Shown here piece by piece: positions 53,234 through 62,439 of a stretch of DNA of 64,000 nucleotides. The stretch comes from Sulfitobacter mediterraneus (GTDB lineage: Bacteria; Pseudomonadota; Alphaproteobacteria; Rhodobacterales; Rhodobacteraceae). The stretch lies in the NCBI RefSeq assembly GCF_016801775.1, contig NZ_CP069004.1:2232001-2296000 (forward strand). Reading direction: 5' to 3'. Below the pieces are notes generated by a model, which was not told the DNA's origin, ran no database searches, and worked only from the letters and a program-made list of their open reading frames with translations. The first letter of the stretch is position 1. Each line of letters opens with the position of its first letter. The position numbers and the translations under genes are program-made.

Positions 53234-53683
53234 TTAAGTAAAGCGGCCCGGATCAACCTGAGACAGTTTCATCAACGCCTTGCGCAGCACCTTGCCTTCC
53301 TGCGGGGTCAACTCAGACAGCAGTTTTTGCTCGTACTGGCGCGCCGTTTCGCGCAGATCCCTATACGCCGCCTCGCCCTGAGCGGTCAGGGCAAGATGCT
53401 CCACCCGCCGGTCCGTCTTGTCCTTTGTTCGCGTCAGAAACCGGCGCTGGGCAAGGCGCTGCACTGCGCGGCTGATCTTGGTCTTATGGAGCCGGGCCCG
53501 GTTGCCGATCTCGCTTGCGGTCATGCTGCCATAAAGCCCGAGGTGAAACAAAACCCGCCATTCCGTTCGCAACATGCCATAACGGTCTTTGTAGATACGC
53601 TGAAACGCGAGGGAACTGACCTCTGCAGACTGGTTCAGCAGGTAAGGAAGGAACTCTTCCAGTTCAAAATTGTCGTCAGACAT
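53234..53683 (-). CDS. MarR family regulator (probable regulator of the homogentisate cluster)
   Basis: A 149-residue winged-helix protein: [20 protein letters not shown], then [20 protein letters not shown] (recognition helix) and the wing [20 protein letters not shown]. The start [14 protein letters not shown] at 53683 is preferred over an ATG three codons earlier. It is divergent from hmgA, with an inverted repeat inside the presumed hmgA promoter, the usual layout of homogentisate-responsive MarR repressors. Confidence 0.9.
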   Translation of the reverse strand: MSDDNFELEEFLPYLLNQSAEVSSLAFQRIYKDRYGMLRTEWRVLFHLGLYGSMTASEIGNRARLHKTKISRAVQRLAQRRFLTRTKDKTDRRVEHLALTAQGEAAYRDLRETARQYEQKLLSELTPQEGKVLRKALMKLSQVDPGRFT

Positions 53684-53695
53684 GCGCCACACCGC

Positions 53696-53724
53696 TTGTT
53701 AGTTACAAAAACAACTATTACATC
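53696..53724 (+). promoter_or_regulatory. hmgA promoter with embedded MarR-type operator
   Basis: TTGTTA (53696-53701) and TACATC (53719-53724) are spaced by 17 bases. TAGTTACAAAAACAACTA (53700-53717) is an imperfect palindrome with perfect five-base arms TAGTT / AACTA that lies in the spacer, so a bound repressor would block the polymerase. Assigned from position and symmetry. Confidence 0.55.
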
Positions 53725-53752
53725 CGCAACAAACTCGCAACAGGGGAACCTC

Positions 53753-55114
53753 ATGAACCGTCAGACAAGTCCCAGCGGCATGATCCGCGCCGCATCGCCC
53801 GCCGGGCCGCACGAAGGCTATATGCCCGGCTTTGGCAACGATTTTGAAACGGAGGCCCTGCCCGGTGCCTTGCCGCAGGGCATGAACAGCCCGCAAAAGT
53901 GTAACTATGGTCTTTATGGTGAACAGCTGACCGGCACCGCCTTCACCGCGCCCAGCCACCAGAACGAGCGCACATGGTGCTACCGCATCCGCCCTTCGGT
54001 AAAGCATTCCCACCGCTATGAACGCATCGACCTGCCCTATTGGAAATCGGCGCCGCACATCCCCGAAGATGTGACATCGCTTGGCCAATACCGCTGGGAT
54101 CCCGTACCACATTCAGAGGAAAAGCTGACATGGCTCACGGGCATGCGCACCATGACCTCAGCCGGTGATGTGAACACGCAGGTCGGCATGGCCACGCATA
54201 TCTATCTGGTCACCGAAAGCATGGTGGACAGCTATGTCTACTCCGCCGACAGCGAATTGCTGGTGGTGCCCCAGGAAGGCCGCCTGCGGTTCTGCACCGA
54301 GCTGGGGATCATTGATCTGGAACCCAAGGAAATTGCGATCCTGCCGCGCGGGCTGCTGTACCGCGTCGAGGTGCTTGAAGGGCCGGCACGCGGCTTTGTC
54401 TGCGAAAACTACGGGCAAAAGTTCGAATTGCCGGGCCGCGGCCCCATCGGGGCCAATTGCATGGCCAACCGCCGTGATTTCAAAACCCCCGTGGCCGCCT
54501 ACGAAGACCGCGATGCCCCCTCCACAGTGACGATCAAATGGTGTGGCCAGTTCCACGAAACCAAGATCGGCCATTCGCCGCTGGATGTGGTGGCCTGGCA
54601 CGGCAATTACTGTCCGGTGAAATATGACCTGCGCACCTATTGCCCGGTCGGCGCGATCCTCTTTGATCACCCCGATCCCTCGATCTTTACCGTGCTGACC
54701 GCCCCTTCGGGCCAGCCCGGCACCGCGAACATCGACTTTGTCCTGTTCCGCGAACGCTGGATGGTGGCCGAAGATACCTTCCGTCCGCCGTGGTATCACA
54801 AGAACATCATGTCCGAGCTGATGGGCAACATCTATGGACAGTATGACGCCAAGCCGCAGGGCTTTGTTCCCGGAGGCATCAGCCTGCACAACATGATGCT
54901 ACCGCACGGGCCGGACAAGAACGCCTTTGAGGGGGCGTCTAACGCCAATCTTCAGGCGGAAAAGCTGGACAACACCATGTCTTTCATGTTCGAGACCCGC
55001 TTCCCGCAGCATCTGACGGAATTCGCCGCCAAAGAGGCACCGCTGCAGGACGATTACATCGACTGCTGGGAAGACATCGAAAAGAAATTTGATGGCACAC
55101 CGGGCCAGAAATGA
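53753..55114 (+). CDS. hmgA: Homogentisate 1,2-dioxygenase
   Basis: HmgA opens the ring of homogentisate, giving maleylacetoacetate, in Tyr and Phe breakdown. The 453-residue protein has [20 protein letters not shown] near the start, then [18 protein letters not shown] sequence, [20 protein letters not shown], and the C-terminal iron-binding region with [20 protein letters not shown] and [20 protein letters not shown]. Length fits the family. It heads the plus-strand catabolic gene run. Confidence 0.97.
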   Translation: MNRQTSPSGMIRAASPAGPHEGYMPGFGNDFETEALPGALPQGMNSPQKCNYGLYGEQLTGTAFTAPSHQNERTWCYRIRPSVKHSHRYERIDLPYWKSAPHIPEDVTSLGQYRWDPVPHSEEKLTWLTGMRTMTSAGDVNTQVGMATHIYLVTESMVDSYVYSADSELLVVPQEGRLRFCTELGIIDLEPKEIAILPRGLLYRVEVLEGPARGFVCENYGQKFELPGRGPIGANCMANRRDFKTPVAAYEDRDAPSTVTIKWCGQFHETKIGHSPLDVVAWHGNYCPVKYDLRTYCPVGAILFDHPDPSIFTVLTAPSGQPGTANIDFVLFRERWMVAEDTFRPPWYHKNIMSELMGNIYGQYDAKPQGFVPGGISLHNMMLPHGPDKNAFEGASNANLQAEKLDNTMSFMFETRFPQHLTEFAAKEAPLQDDYIDCWEDIEKKFDGTPGQK

Positions 55115-55135
55115 CGCCGCAAAATGACGGGTTGT

Positions 55136-55154
55136 GGTGGGGATAATCCCCACC
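55136..55154. repeat. REP-like 19-base palindrome between hmgA and fumarylacetoacetase
   Basis: GGTGGGGAT-A-ATCCCCACC is a perfect palindrome with nine-base arms, followed by CTACC. GGTGGGG-ATCCCCACC-CTAC strings of this kind are, from memory, widespread in intergenic regions of Roseobacter genomes. It may be a repetitive extragenic palindrome, and may modulate expression of the downstream gene. Confidence 0.55.
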
Positions 55155-55210
55155 CTACCTTGCTTGCATTGGGCGGGAAGCCTGCCGCCGCACCGACCAA
55201 AGGACCATAC

Positions 55211-56476
55211 ATGACCCTCCTCCCCTCTTGGGTGACCAGCGCCAACAGCGCAGACACCGACTTTCCTCTGAACAACCTGCCCTATGGCGTGTTCTCGACC
55301 GACGATCTGTCGCCGCGTTGCGGTGTGGCCATCGGCGATATGATCCTCGACATGGCCCGCGCCGAAGAAGAAGGGCTGATCAACCTCAATGATGAGGCGC
55401 TGTTTGACGTGCCGTTTTGGAACGAAGTCATGGAATTGGGCCCTGACACATGGTCCAGCCTGCGCGCCCGCCTGACCGAGATCCTCGCCGAAGGATCGCC
55501 CGATCAGGCCGCCGCTGCGCCGTTGCTCGTTGCCCGCGCCGACGCCGAACTGCACCTGCCGTTCCTTGTGTCCGAATACACCGATTTCTACGCAGGCCGC
55601 CAACACGCGGAGAACATGGGGTCTATCCTGCGCGGCGGTCCGGAACTGCCCGCCAACTGGCTGCATATCCCCATCGGTTACAACGGCCGCGCCTCGTCGG
55701 TCGTTGTCTCTGGCACGCCCATCACCCGCCCATTGGGCCAGATCAAAGCGCCTGACGCCGAAGTGCCAAGCTTTGGCCCCAGTAAGCGCCTTGATATCGA
55801 GCTGGAGATGGGCGCGGTTGTCGGCATGGGCAGTGAGTTTGGCCAGCCGATCACAACCGAGCAAGCCGATGAGATGATCTTTGGCTATGTCCTGCTGAAC
55901 GACTGGTCCGCGCGGGACATTCAGGGCTGGGAATACCAACCGCTTGGCCCGTTTCAGGGCAAGGCTTTTGGCACTTCCATTTCACCATGGATCGTCACCA
56001 AAGAGGCGCTTGAACCCTTCCGCACCGAGGTGCCGGAACGCAGCAAGGAATTGCTGCCCTACCTCAGCGAAAGCAAACCGGGTCTTTATGATATTGACCT
56101 CGAAGTGCTGATGCAGCCCGAAGGGGCGCCCCGTGCCAGCTCCATCGCCAAAACCAACTACAGCCGGATGTATTATTCCGCCGCGCAACAGCTGACCCAC
56201 CACGCGGTGGGCGGTTGCGGGATGAACCCCGGTGATCTGCTGGGCTCAGGCACAATCTCCGGCCCCACCCGCGCCGAATACGGATCGCTGATGGAACTCA
56301 GCTGGGCCGGGCGCGAGCCCTTCACGCTGGAGACCGGCGAGACCCGCGGCTTTCTCGAAGACGGCGACACAATGACCCTGCGCGGCGCGGCCCATGGGGA
56401 CGGCTACCGCATCGGTTTTGGCGATTGCACCGGGCAAATCCAGCCTGCCCTGAACAATCCTTTCAGCCACCAATGA
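55211..56476 (+). CDS. fahA: Fumarylacetoacetase
   Basis: The last enzyme of the homogentisate pathway, giving fumarate and acetoacetate. The 421-residue protein has the N-terminal SH3-like domain (LPYGVFSTDDLSPRCGVAIG), then EYTDFYAGRQHAENMGSILR with the catalytic metal residues, LDIELEMGAVVGMGSEFG, and LLNDWSARDIQGWEYQPLGP. No maleylacetoacetate isomerase gene is seen nearby; the step may be supplied elsewhere. It overlaps the VOC gene by ATGA. Confidence 0.96.
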   Translation: MTLLPSWVTSANSADTDFPLNNLPYGVFSTDDLSPRCGVAIGDMILDMARAEEEGLINLNDEALFDVPFWNEVMELGPDTWSSLRARLTEILAEGSPDQAAAAPLLVARADAELHLPFLVSEYTDFYAGRQHAENMGSILRGGPELPANWLHIPIGYNGRASSVVVSGTPITRPLGQIKAPDAEVPSFGPSKRLDIELEMGAVVGMGSEFGQPITTEQADEMIFGYVLLNDWSARDIQGWEYQPLGPFQGKAFGTSISPWIVTKEALEPFRTEVPERSKELLPYLSESKPGLYDIDLEVLMQPEGAPRASSIAKTNYSRMYYSAAQQLTHHAVGGCGMNPGDLLGSGTISGPTRAEYGSLMELSWAGREPFTLETGETRGFLEDGDTMTLRGAAHGDGYRIGFGDCTGQIQPALNNPFSHQ

Positions 56477-56853
56477 CCCTGCGACTGGATCATATCCAAC
56501 TTGCAATCCCCGCAGGCGGAGAAGATCAGGCGCGCGCCTTTTGGTGCCAGTTGATCGGCCTGCCGGAAGTCCGCAAACCCGCCGCTTTGCAAGAGCGCGG
56601 CGGACTTTGGTTGGCGCTTGTGGGGGCCGAGCTGCACCTGGGGGTGGAAACCCCTTTTGCTCCGGCTGGCAAAGCCCACCCCGGCTTTCTGGTCGAAGAC
56701 ATCGAAGCGCTGGCAAAGCAGCTGAACGCCGCCGATCACCCGCTGCAATGGGACGCTGCGCTGAAAGACCGCAAACGGTTCTTCACCACCGATCCTTTTG
56801 GCAACCGGCTGGAGTTTCTGGCCTTTGACGCCAGCCCGCAACCAGCCCCTTAA
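56473..56853 (+). CDS. VOC family (glyoxalase-like) protein
   Basis: A 126-residue vicinal-oxygen-chelate protein: LRLDHIQLAIPAGGEDQARA, AFWCQLIGLPEVRKPAALQ, HPGFLVEDIEALAKQL and FFTTDPFGNRLEFLAF. The His and Glu metal-binding positions of the fold (LDHIQLA and GNRLEFL) are present. The role in this cluster is unknown. It starts within the fahA stop. Confidence 0.88.
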   Translation: MTLRLDHIQLAIPAGGEDQARAFWCQLIGLPEVRKPAALQERGGLWLALVGAELHLGVETPFAPAGKAHPGFLVEDIEALAKQLNAADHPLQWDAALKDRKRFFTTDPFGNRLEFLAFDASPQPAP

Positions 56854-56910
56854 ACGCACGCCAGAAGCACCCCATCCCGGCATCCACACAACGCACAAAG
56901 GACATCCCTC

Positions 56911-57861
56911 ATGGCCAAAGCATTCGCATCCCAAGGCGACATGACCGAAAAGAAAATCACCTTTGACGAGATCGGCCGCGATCTCTGGGCCTTTACCGCC
57001 GAGGGTGATCCCAACTCCGGCGTGATCATCGGCGACGACAGCGTGATGATCGTCGAGGCGCAGGCCACCCCGCGTCTGGCGGGCAAGGTGATCGAGAAGG
57101 TCCGCGAAGTGACCGACAAACCAATCAGCCATGTTGTGCTGACCCATTATCACGCGGTGCGTGTGCTGGGCGCTTCGGCCTATGGCGCGGACCAGATCAT
57201 CATGTCCGATGCTGCGCGTGGCATGGTTGTGGAACGTGGGCAGGAAGACTGGGACAGCGAATTCCAACGTTTCCCGCGCCTGTTTGAAGGCCATGAAAGC
57301 ATCCCCGGCCTGACCTATCCAACCACCACGTTCTCCGGCAGCATGACCGTCTATCTGGGCAACCGCCGCGTCGATCTAATGCATCTGGGCCGCGCACACA
57401 CTGCTGGTGATATCGTGGTGCAGGTGCAGGACGAAAACGTCATGTTCACCGGTGACATCGTCGAAGACCATTCTGCCTGCTATTGCGGCGACGGGCATTT
57501 CCACGAGTGGGGCCACACCCTTGATAACATCGCCAGCTTTGACGTGGATGCCATCGCCCCCGGTCGCGGCGGCGCATTGATCGGCAAAGACGCCGTGGAA
57601 CGTGCCATCGAAAGCACCCGTGATTTTGTCGACAGCACCTATGCCCCGGCCGCCCGCGTCGCGGCCCGTGGTGGCACCTTGAAAGAAGCATGGGATGCGG
57701 TCCGCGCCGCCTGCGATCCCAAGTTCGCGGACTACGCCATCTACGAACACTGTCTGCCCTTCAACGTTGCCCGCGCCTATGACGAAGCCCGCGGCATCGA
57801 AACGCCCCGCATCTGGACCGCACAGCGCGATCTGGAAATGTGGGAGGCCTTGCAAGGCTGA
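56911..57861 (+). CDS. Metallo-beta-lactamase-fold protein with altered metal motif
   Basis: A 316-residue MBL-fold protein. The usual HxHxDH reads HYHAVR (in VLTHYHAVRVLGASAYG), so the Asp and third His are missing. A later ligand region reads RAHTAGDIVVQV with FTGDIVEDHSACYCGD, so other ligands are partly kept. A bound metal may thus be single or rearranged. Its place in the homogentisate operon is shared, from memory, with several Rhodobacterales, suggesting a genuine role, perhaps in a side hydrolysis. Function unknown. Confidence 0.88.
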   Translation: MAKAFASQGDMTEKKITFDEIGRDLWAFTAEGDPNSGVIIGDDSVMIVEAQATPRLAGKVIEKVREVTDKPISHVVLTHYHAVRVLGASAYGADQIIMSDAARGMVVERGQEDWDSEFQRFPRLFEGHESIPGLTYPTTTFSGSMTVYLGNRRVDLMHLGRAHTAGDIVVQVQDENVMFTGDIVEDHSACYCGDGHFHEWGHTLDNIASFDVDAIAPGRGGALIGKDAVERAIESTRDFVDSTYAPAARVAARGGTLKEAWDAVRAACDPKFADYAIYEHCLPFNVARAYDEARGIETPRIWTAQRDLEMWEALQG

Positions 57862-57891
57862 CCCGAAAAACACCCAAAACAGGAGCGCCCC

Positions 57892-59496
57892 ATGGCCTAT
57901 GATTACGCCCCATACCCCTACATCGCACCGCCCGGTTTAAGCGGACCCGAGCCGCGCCATCCGGTTGTGATTGTGGGCGCGGGGCCGATCGGGCTGGCCA
58001 TGGCGGTCGATCTTGCGTTGCAAGGCGTCAAATCGGTGGTGTTGGACGACAACAACGTGGTGTCGGTCGGATCACGCGCGATCTGCTGGTCCAAACGGAC
58101 GCTGGAAATCTTTGACCGGCTCGGCGTGGGCGAACGGATGCTCGAAAAAGGCGTCACATGGAAAGTCGGGCGTCAGTTCCACGGCAAGGACGAGATCTAC
58201 AGCTTTGATTTGTTGCCAGAGCCGGGCCACAAGTACCCTGCTTTTATCAATCTACAGCAATACTACGTCGAGCAATATCTGGTGGAACGGGCGCAGGAAT
58301 TTCCCGATCTTATTGACCTGCGGTTCCTCAACAAAGTCATAGATCACACCGACAATGGCGATCATGTTGTGCTGACGGTGGAAACGCCCGATGGCCCCTA
58401 TAGGCTTGAGGCAGAGTGGTACATCGCCTGCGACGGGGCCGGCAGCGCCACGCGGCAACGGATGAACCTCGCTTTTGATGGCCAGACCTTCGAAGAGCAT
58501 TTCCTGATTGTCGACGTGGAAATGGAAAGCTCGCCCTTTGGCGATCACGACACACCCGAACGCTGGTTCTGGTTCGCACCGCCCTTCCACCCCGGCCAAT
58601 CCGCACTGCTGCACAAACAACCTGACAACATCTACCGGATTGATCTGCAACTGGGGCCGGACACCGACCCCAAGGAAGAAGCCACCGAAGAAAAGGTGAT
58701 CCCCCGGATCAAACAGATCGTCGGGGATGCACCCTTCCGCCTTGATTGGATGAGCGTCTATAAATTCCGCTGCGCCAAGCTGGACAGGTTTGTGCATGGC
58801 CGGGTTCTGTTTGTCGGGGACAGCGCCCATGTGGTCAGCCCCTTTGGGGCAAGGGGCGGCAATGGCGGGGTGCAGGATCTCGACAATCTCGGCTGGAAAC
58901 TCGCCGCCGTGCTGCGCGGTGATGCACCGCTTGCCCTGATTGAAACCTACAACGAAGAGCGCTCCCATGGGTCGGCCGAGAATATCCTGAACTCGTCCCG
59001 CGCCACCAATTTCATGACACCCAAATCCCCGATTGAAGCGCTGTTTCGCGATGAGGTTTTGACCCTCGCGAGCCGCCATCCCTTTGCCCGCCGGTTGATC
59101 AACTCCGGGCGGCTGTCTTTGCCGTGTTCCCTCGAAGGGATGCGCCTGCAAACCCCCGGCGGCGCCCCCGTGGCCCCCGGTGAGGTGGTCACAGACGCCC
59201 CGTTGTCCGGCCCCAACGGCGACACCTGGCTGATCCACGAGGTGCAGGGACAGTTTACGCTTGTCGGTTTTGGCGATGTGGCATTGCCGCAGATCGACGG
59301 TATCGCCCGTATCGGGATCAACAGCCGCGGAAATTACCCCTGCTTCGAGGCAACGGACGGCCACGCCATCCGCCGCTATGGCCGTGACCATATCTATCTG
59401 TTCCGCCCCGACGGCCATGTCTGCGCCGTGTTCTCCACACCGGATGTCACCGCGATCAGCACTGCAATGGAAAATGCAATGGGAGCATCCCTATGA
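57892..59496 (+). CDS. FAD-dependent aromatic monooxygenase (MhpA/PheA-like)
   Basis: A 534-residue class A flavoprotein hydroxylase. It has the dinucleotide motif VIVGAGPIGLAMAVDLALQG (about 26-45), the DG motif ACDGAGSATRQRM and the GD motif VLFVGDSAHVVSPFGARGGN, then a thioredoxin-like C-terminal part. Such enzymes hydroxylate phenolic rings. In this operon it could make homogentisate from a hydroxyphenylacetate-type compound, but the substrate is inferred only from position. Confidence 0.9.
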   Translation: MAYDYAPYPYIAPPGLSGPEPRHPVVIVGAGPIGLAMAVDLALQGVKSVVLDDNNVVSVGSRAICWSKRTLEIFDRLGVGERMLEKGVTWKVGRQFHGKDEIYSFDLLPEPGHKYPAFINLQQYYVEQYLVERAQEFPDLIDLRFLNKVIDHTDNGDHVVLTVETPDGPYRLEAEWYIACDGAGSATRQRMNLAFDGQTFEEHFLIVDVEMESSPFGDHDTPERWFWFAPPFHPGQSALLHKQPDNIYRIDLQLGPDTDPKEEATEEKVIPRIKQIVGDAPFRLDWMSVYKFRCAKLDRFVHGRVLFVGDSAHVVSPFGARGGNGGVQDLDNLGWKLAAVLRGDAPLALIETYNEERSHGSAENILNSSRATNFMTPKSPIEALFRDEVLTLASRHPFARRLINSGRLSLPCSLEGMRLQTPGGAPVAPGEVVTDAPLSGPNGDTWLIHEVQGQFTLVGFGDVALPQIDGIARIGINSRGNYPCFEATDGHAIRRYGRDHIYLFRPDGHVCAVFSTPDVTAISTAMENAMGASL

Positions 59497-59681
59497 TCCT
59501 TGATGATAAATTGGGGCAGGACACCGACGCCTTTTATAACGCACTCATGGACCTGCACGACGGCCTGAGCGAGGCACAAAGTCATGCGTTGAATGCCCGC
59601 CTTGTGTTGATTTTAAGTAATGAAATCGGAGATTTGGAAAAACTTAAGAAGCTGATGCAAGCAGCCGTTGATGTGACCTGA
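59493..59681 (+). CDS. DUF2783 family small protein
   Basis: A 62-residue helical protein (DAFYNALMDLHDGLSEAQSH, then ALNARLVLILSNEIGDLEKL) of the DUF2783 family, which is repeatedly found next to flavin monooxygenase genes. It overlaps the monooxygenase stop by ATGA. A helper or coupling role for the flavoprotein is plausible but unproven. Confidence 0.86.
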   Translation: MILDDKLGQDTDAFYNALMDLHDGLSEAQSHALNARLVLILSNEIGDLEKLKKLMQAAVDVT

Positions 59682-60206
59682 AGCGGAGCGAATAGATTCG
59701 TTTGCACGCCCCCTCAAGGCCCAAGTTCGCGCCTCCGGCAGATCTATCCAAACTTTTTTTATTTCAAAATGCGCCGCAATTCGGAAAGAAACGAACCCGA
59801 ATTGCGGCGGGAAAATCGCCTCCGTCCACGGCTGAAAATTGTGGGGGTTATACCTTGGCTCCATGGCGGCTTGCCCGAAAGCGACACATGAGCAGCCTGA
59901 ATTGGCGCTGACGGACTGAAATTGCGGGTGGCTTAGATCTTCGTCACTCTGCCGCAAAACCGCTGCAAGAAAATGAACATCCTGACCGCCGACGCACAAC
60001 CGCTGTTTGCGTGGCCTATCCGATCCCGCGACCCATGGACAAGATACCGTGATGGGCTTGACGCCACGGGCCTGTGTGTTTGACTATTGCCATGCAACCG
60101 CGTCAGCGGGCCAGAAAAGCAGGAAAACTGTATCATCTGGCGCCATCAAATTGGCGTCACAAAGGGCGGCTCTCAGAGATCGCCACCGACAACAGAGAGG
60201 AAGACC
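59682..60206. other. Intergenic region with a long inverted repeat and a candidate promoter
   Basis: About 525 bases without a convincing gene. CGCCGCAATTCGG (59772-59784) and CCGAATTGCGGCG (59797-59809) form a perfect 13-bp inverted repeat with a 12-base spacer. A candidate promoter, TTGACG (60058-60063) and GACTAT (60082-60087), lies about 120 bases upstream of the binding-protein gene. Short frames here look random. Confidence 0.6.
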
Positions 60207-61883
60207 ATGAGTTATTTGACACGCACCGGAAAGCCACTGCCGCAATCGATCCACGATTCCGCAGAAGCCGCCAAAAAAGATCCGGTCAACCGCCGCGAGT
60301 TCCTGGCATTGGCCAGCGCATTCGGCGCAACCGCCGCAACCGCCTATTCCATGATTGGCATGGCTGCTCCGGCAAACGCCGCAGCCCACGCCAACATCAA
60401 GCCGGGCGGCACTGTCCGCATTCAGATGGAAGTCCGCGCGTTGAAAGATCCACGCACATATGACTGGTCACAGATCGCGAACTTCTCACGCGGTTGGCTG
60501 GAATATCTGGCCATCTGGGAGAACGATGGCACATTCACCCCAGCCTTGCTCGAAAGCTGGGAAATCAACGATAACGCAACCGAGTACACACTGAACGTTC
60601 GCAAAGGCGTCAAGTGGAACAATGGTGACGACTTCACCGCCGAAGATGTTGCCCGCAACATCACAGCATGGTGTGACAAATCCGTTGAAGGCAACTCCAT
60701 GGCCGGCCGCTTTGCGACCCTCATCGACGAAGCCACAGGCAAAGCCATCGAAGGCGCCATTCAGGTTGTCGACAGCCACACTGTGAAACTGATGCTGCCT
60801 GCATCCGACATCACGTTGATCCCAGGCATGGCCGACTATCCTGCCGCGATTGTCCACAGCTCCTTCACCGCGGACAGCATGCTGGACAACCCGATCGGCA
60901 CCGGCCCTTACTTGCCAGAATCCCTCGAAGTGGGCGTAAAAGGTGTGCTGGTCAAGAACCCAGATCATACATGGTGGGGCACGGAAATCACCGGCGGACC
61001 GTTCATCGACCGTCTGGAGTATATCGACTACGGCACCGATCCATCTGCATGGATCGCCGCTGCCGAAGCCGAAGAGGTTGATGGTTTCTATTCCATGGAA
61101 GGCGAATACATCGACATCATGTCGACGCTGGACGGCTGGGTCGAGAACTCCATCGCGACCGCCGCGACAATCGTTATTCGTCCCAACCAGCTGGCAGAAG
61201 TTGATGGCAAGCAGCCTTATGCAGACAAACGTGTGCGTCAGGCGATTGGCATGGCCGTAGACAACGAAGTTCTGCTGGAACTGGGGTATGGCGGCCGCGG
61301 TATCGTTGCGGAAAACCACCACGTTGGTCCGATGCACCCGGAGTATGCCGAAATGCCAGCCCGCAAGGTTGATCCTGCCGCGGCAAAGGCACTGATGGAC
61401 GAAGCCGGCATGGCCGACTTCGAGCACGAACTGATGTCGATTGACGATGCTTGGCGCAAAGACACAACCGATGCGGTTGCCGCCCAGCTGCGTGATGCGG
61501 GCATCAAGGTCAAGCGGACAATCCTGCCCGGTTCGACCTTCTGGAATGACTGGTCCAAATATCCGTTCAGCTCTACCAACTGGAACGCCCGTCCATTGGG
61601 TGTTCAGATCTGGGCCCTGGCCTATCGCAGCGGCGAAGCATGGAACGAGTTTGGCTGGAGCAATGCAGAGTTTGACGCACTGCTGGCCGAAGCCCTCGCA
61701 ACTGCGGACGTTGAAAAGCGCCGTGGCCTGATGGCCAAAGGCCAGGCGATGATCCAGGACGAAGGCGTGACCATTCAGCCGTACTGGCGCTCTCTCTACA
61801 ACCACACCAGAGAGGGTCTGGTTGGTGCAGCGCACCACATCGGTTTTGAATTGCACCCGGCACGGATGGGTTGGTCTGCGTAA
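60207..61883 (+). CDS. ABC transporter substrate-binding protein, family 5 (Tat-exported)
   Basis: A 558-residue periplasmic binding protein of the dipeptide/oligopeptide (SBP_bac_5) type. The start [20 protein letters not shown] precedes a twin-arginine signal ([20 protein letters not shown]), then [20 protein letters not shown] and [20 protein letters not shown] of the family. No permease or ATPase genes follow; a terminator comes 20 bases after the stop. It may work with a transporter encoded elsewhere. GAGAGGAAG precedes the start. Confidence 0.94.
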   Translation: MSYLTRTGKPLPQSIHDSAEAAKKDPVNRREFLALASAFGATAATAYSMIGMAAPANAAAHANIKPGGTVRIQMEVRALKDPRTYDWSQIANFSRGWLEYLAIWENDGTFTPALLESWEINDNATEYTLNVRKGVKWNNGDDFTAEDVARNITAWCDKSVEGNSMAGRFATLIDEATGKAIEGAIQVVDSHTVKLMLPASDITLIPGMADYPAAIVHSSFTADSMLDNPIGTGPYLPESLEVGVKGVLVKNPDHTWWGTEITGGPFIDRLEYIDYGTDPSAWIAAAEAEEVDGFYSMEGEYIDIMSTLDGWVENSIATAATIVIRPNQLAEVDGKQPYADKRVRQAIGMAVDNEVLLELGYGGRGIVAENHHVGPMHPEYAEMPARKVDPAAAKALMDEAGMADFEHELMSIDDAWRKDTTDAVAAQLRDAGIKVKRTILPGSTFWNDWSKYPFSSTNWNARPLGVQIWALAYRSGEAWNEFGWSNAEFDALLAEALATADVEKRRGLMAKGQAMIQDEGVTIQPYWRSLYNHTREGLVGAAHHIGFELHPARMGWSA

Positions 61884-61904
61884 ACACGCTGATCCCAGAC
61901 ATTG

Positions 61905-61935
61905 AAAAAGGCCGCGCATGTCGCGGCCTTTTTTA
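61905..61935. terminator. Bidirectional intrinsic terminator
   Basis: AAAAAGGCCGCG and CGCGGCCTTTTTT form a stem of at least 12 bp with a short loop and T-runs on both strands. It ends the binding-protein gene on the plus strand and the minus-strand box gene run. Confidence 0.9.
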
Positions 61936-62439
61936 TGTCCGCTGGATAAGTTCCCCCAAGGTCTTGTCTTTGGGGAAATGCACGGCCCGCACCAACACAG
62001 ACAACGCCTCCGCATCCGGCAAGGACAACCGATCTAACGCTTGGACCAACGCGGCATTCATCGTCTCGACGATCTGTGCATCGCTGATCTCGCTGCGGGC
62101 ATCGCCGGCAAACCATGCCTCCTCGCGAAACATGTCCTCTATCAATGGGTCAATGACCGCCCCGCCGCCACCGGGATAGCGATAGTAGCCAACGCCGCCA
62201 GATTTGCCGATACGCCCTTCCGCCACCATACGCGGCAAAACCGGCACTGGGCGGTTTGGTTCGCGGGCAAGGACCTTTTCAAGCCCGATTAAATCCTGCG
62301 CTTCACATGGGCCCATGGTATAGCCCCAATCGGTCAGCGCCTCGTCCAGCTCCCAAGGGGTCGTATGCCGGTACATCAGCGCCTCACCGGCCTGCCAGAA
62401 CGCATCCTGCAACACAGCCGCCGCATCACGCGCGGTCAT
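61933..62439 (-). CDS. Free-standing 3-hydroxyacyl-CoA dehydrogenase C-terminal domain protein
   Basis: A 168-residue protein matching only the C-terminal (3HCDH) domain of 3-hydroxyacyl-CoA dehydrogenases: ALMYRHTTPWELDEALTDWG, YTMGPCEAQDLIGLE and GRIGKSGGVGYYRYPGGGG. The N-terminal NAD-binding Rossmann domain and its GxGxxG are absent, and the frame is preceded by the BoxR gene with an ATGA overlap, so this is not a simple truncation by sequence error. It could be a partner subunit or a relic of a fused enzyme that keeps a binding role. Confidence 0.85.
   Translation of the reverse strand: MTARDAAAVLQDAFWQAGEALMYRHTTPWELDEALTDWGYTMGPCEAQDLIGLEKVLAREPNRPVPVLPRMVAEGRIGKSGGVGYYRYPGGGGAVIDPLIEDMFREEAWFAGDARSEISDAQIVETMNAALVQALDRLSLPDAEALSVLVRAVHFPKDKTLGELIQRT

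Noticed and set aside
60486..62015. A 509-codon minus-strand frame opposite the binding-protein gene
   Set aside because: It is cysteine- and valine-rich without motifs and runs across a strong terminator; the plus-strand gene is clear.
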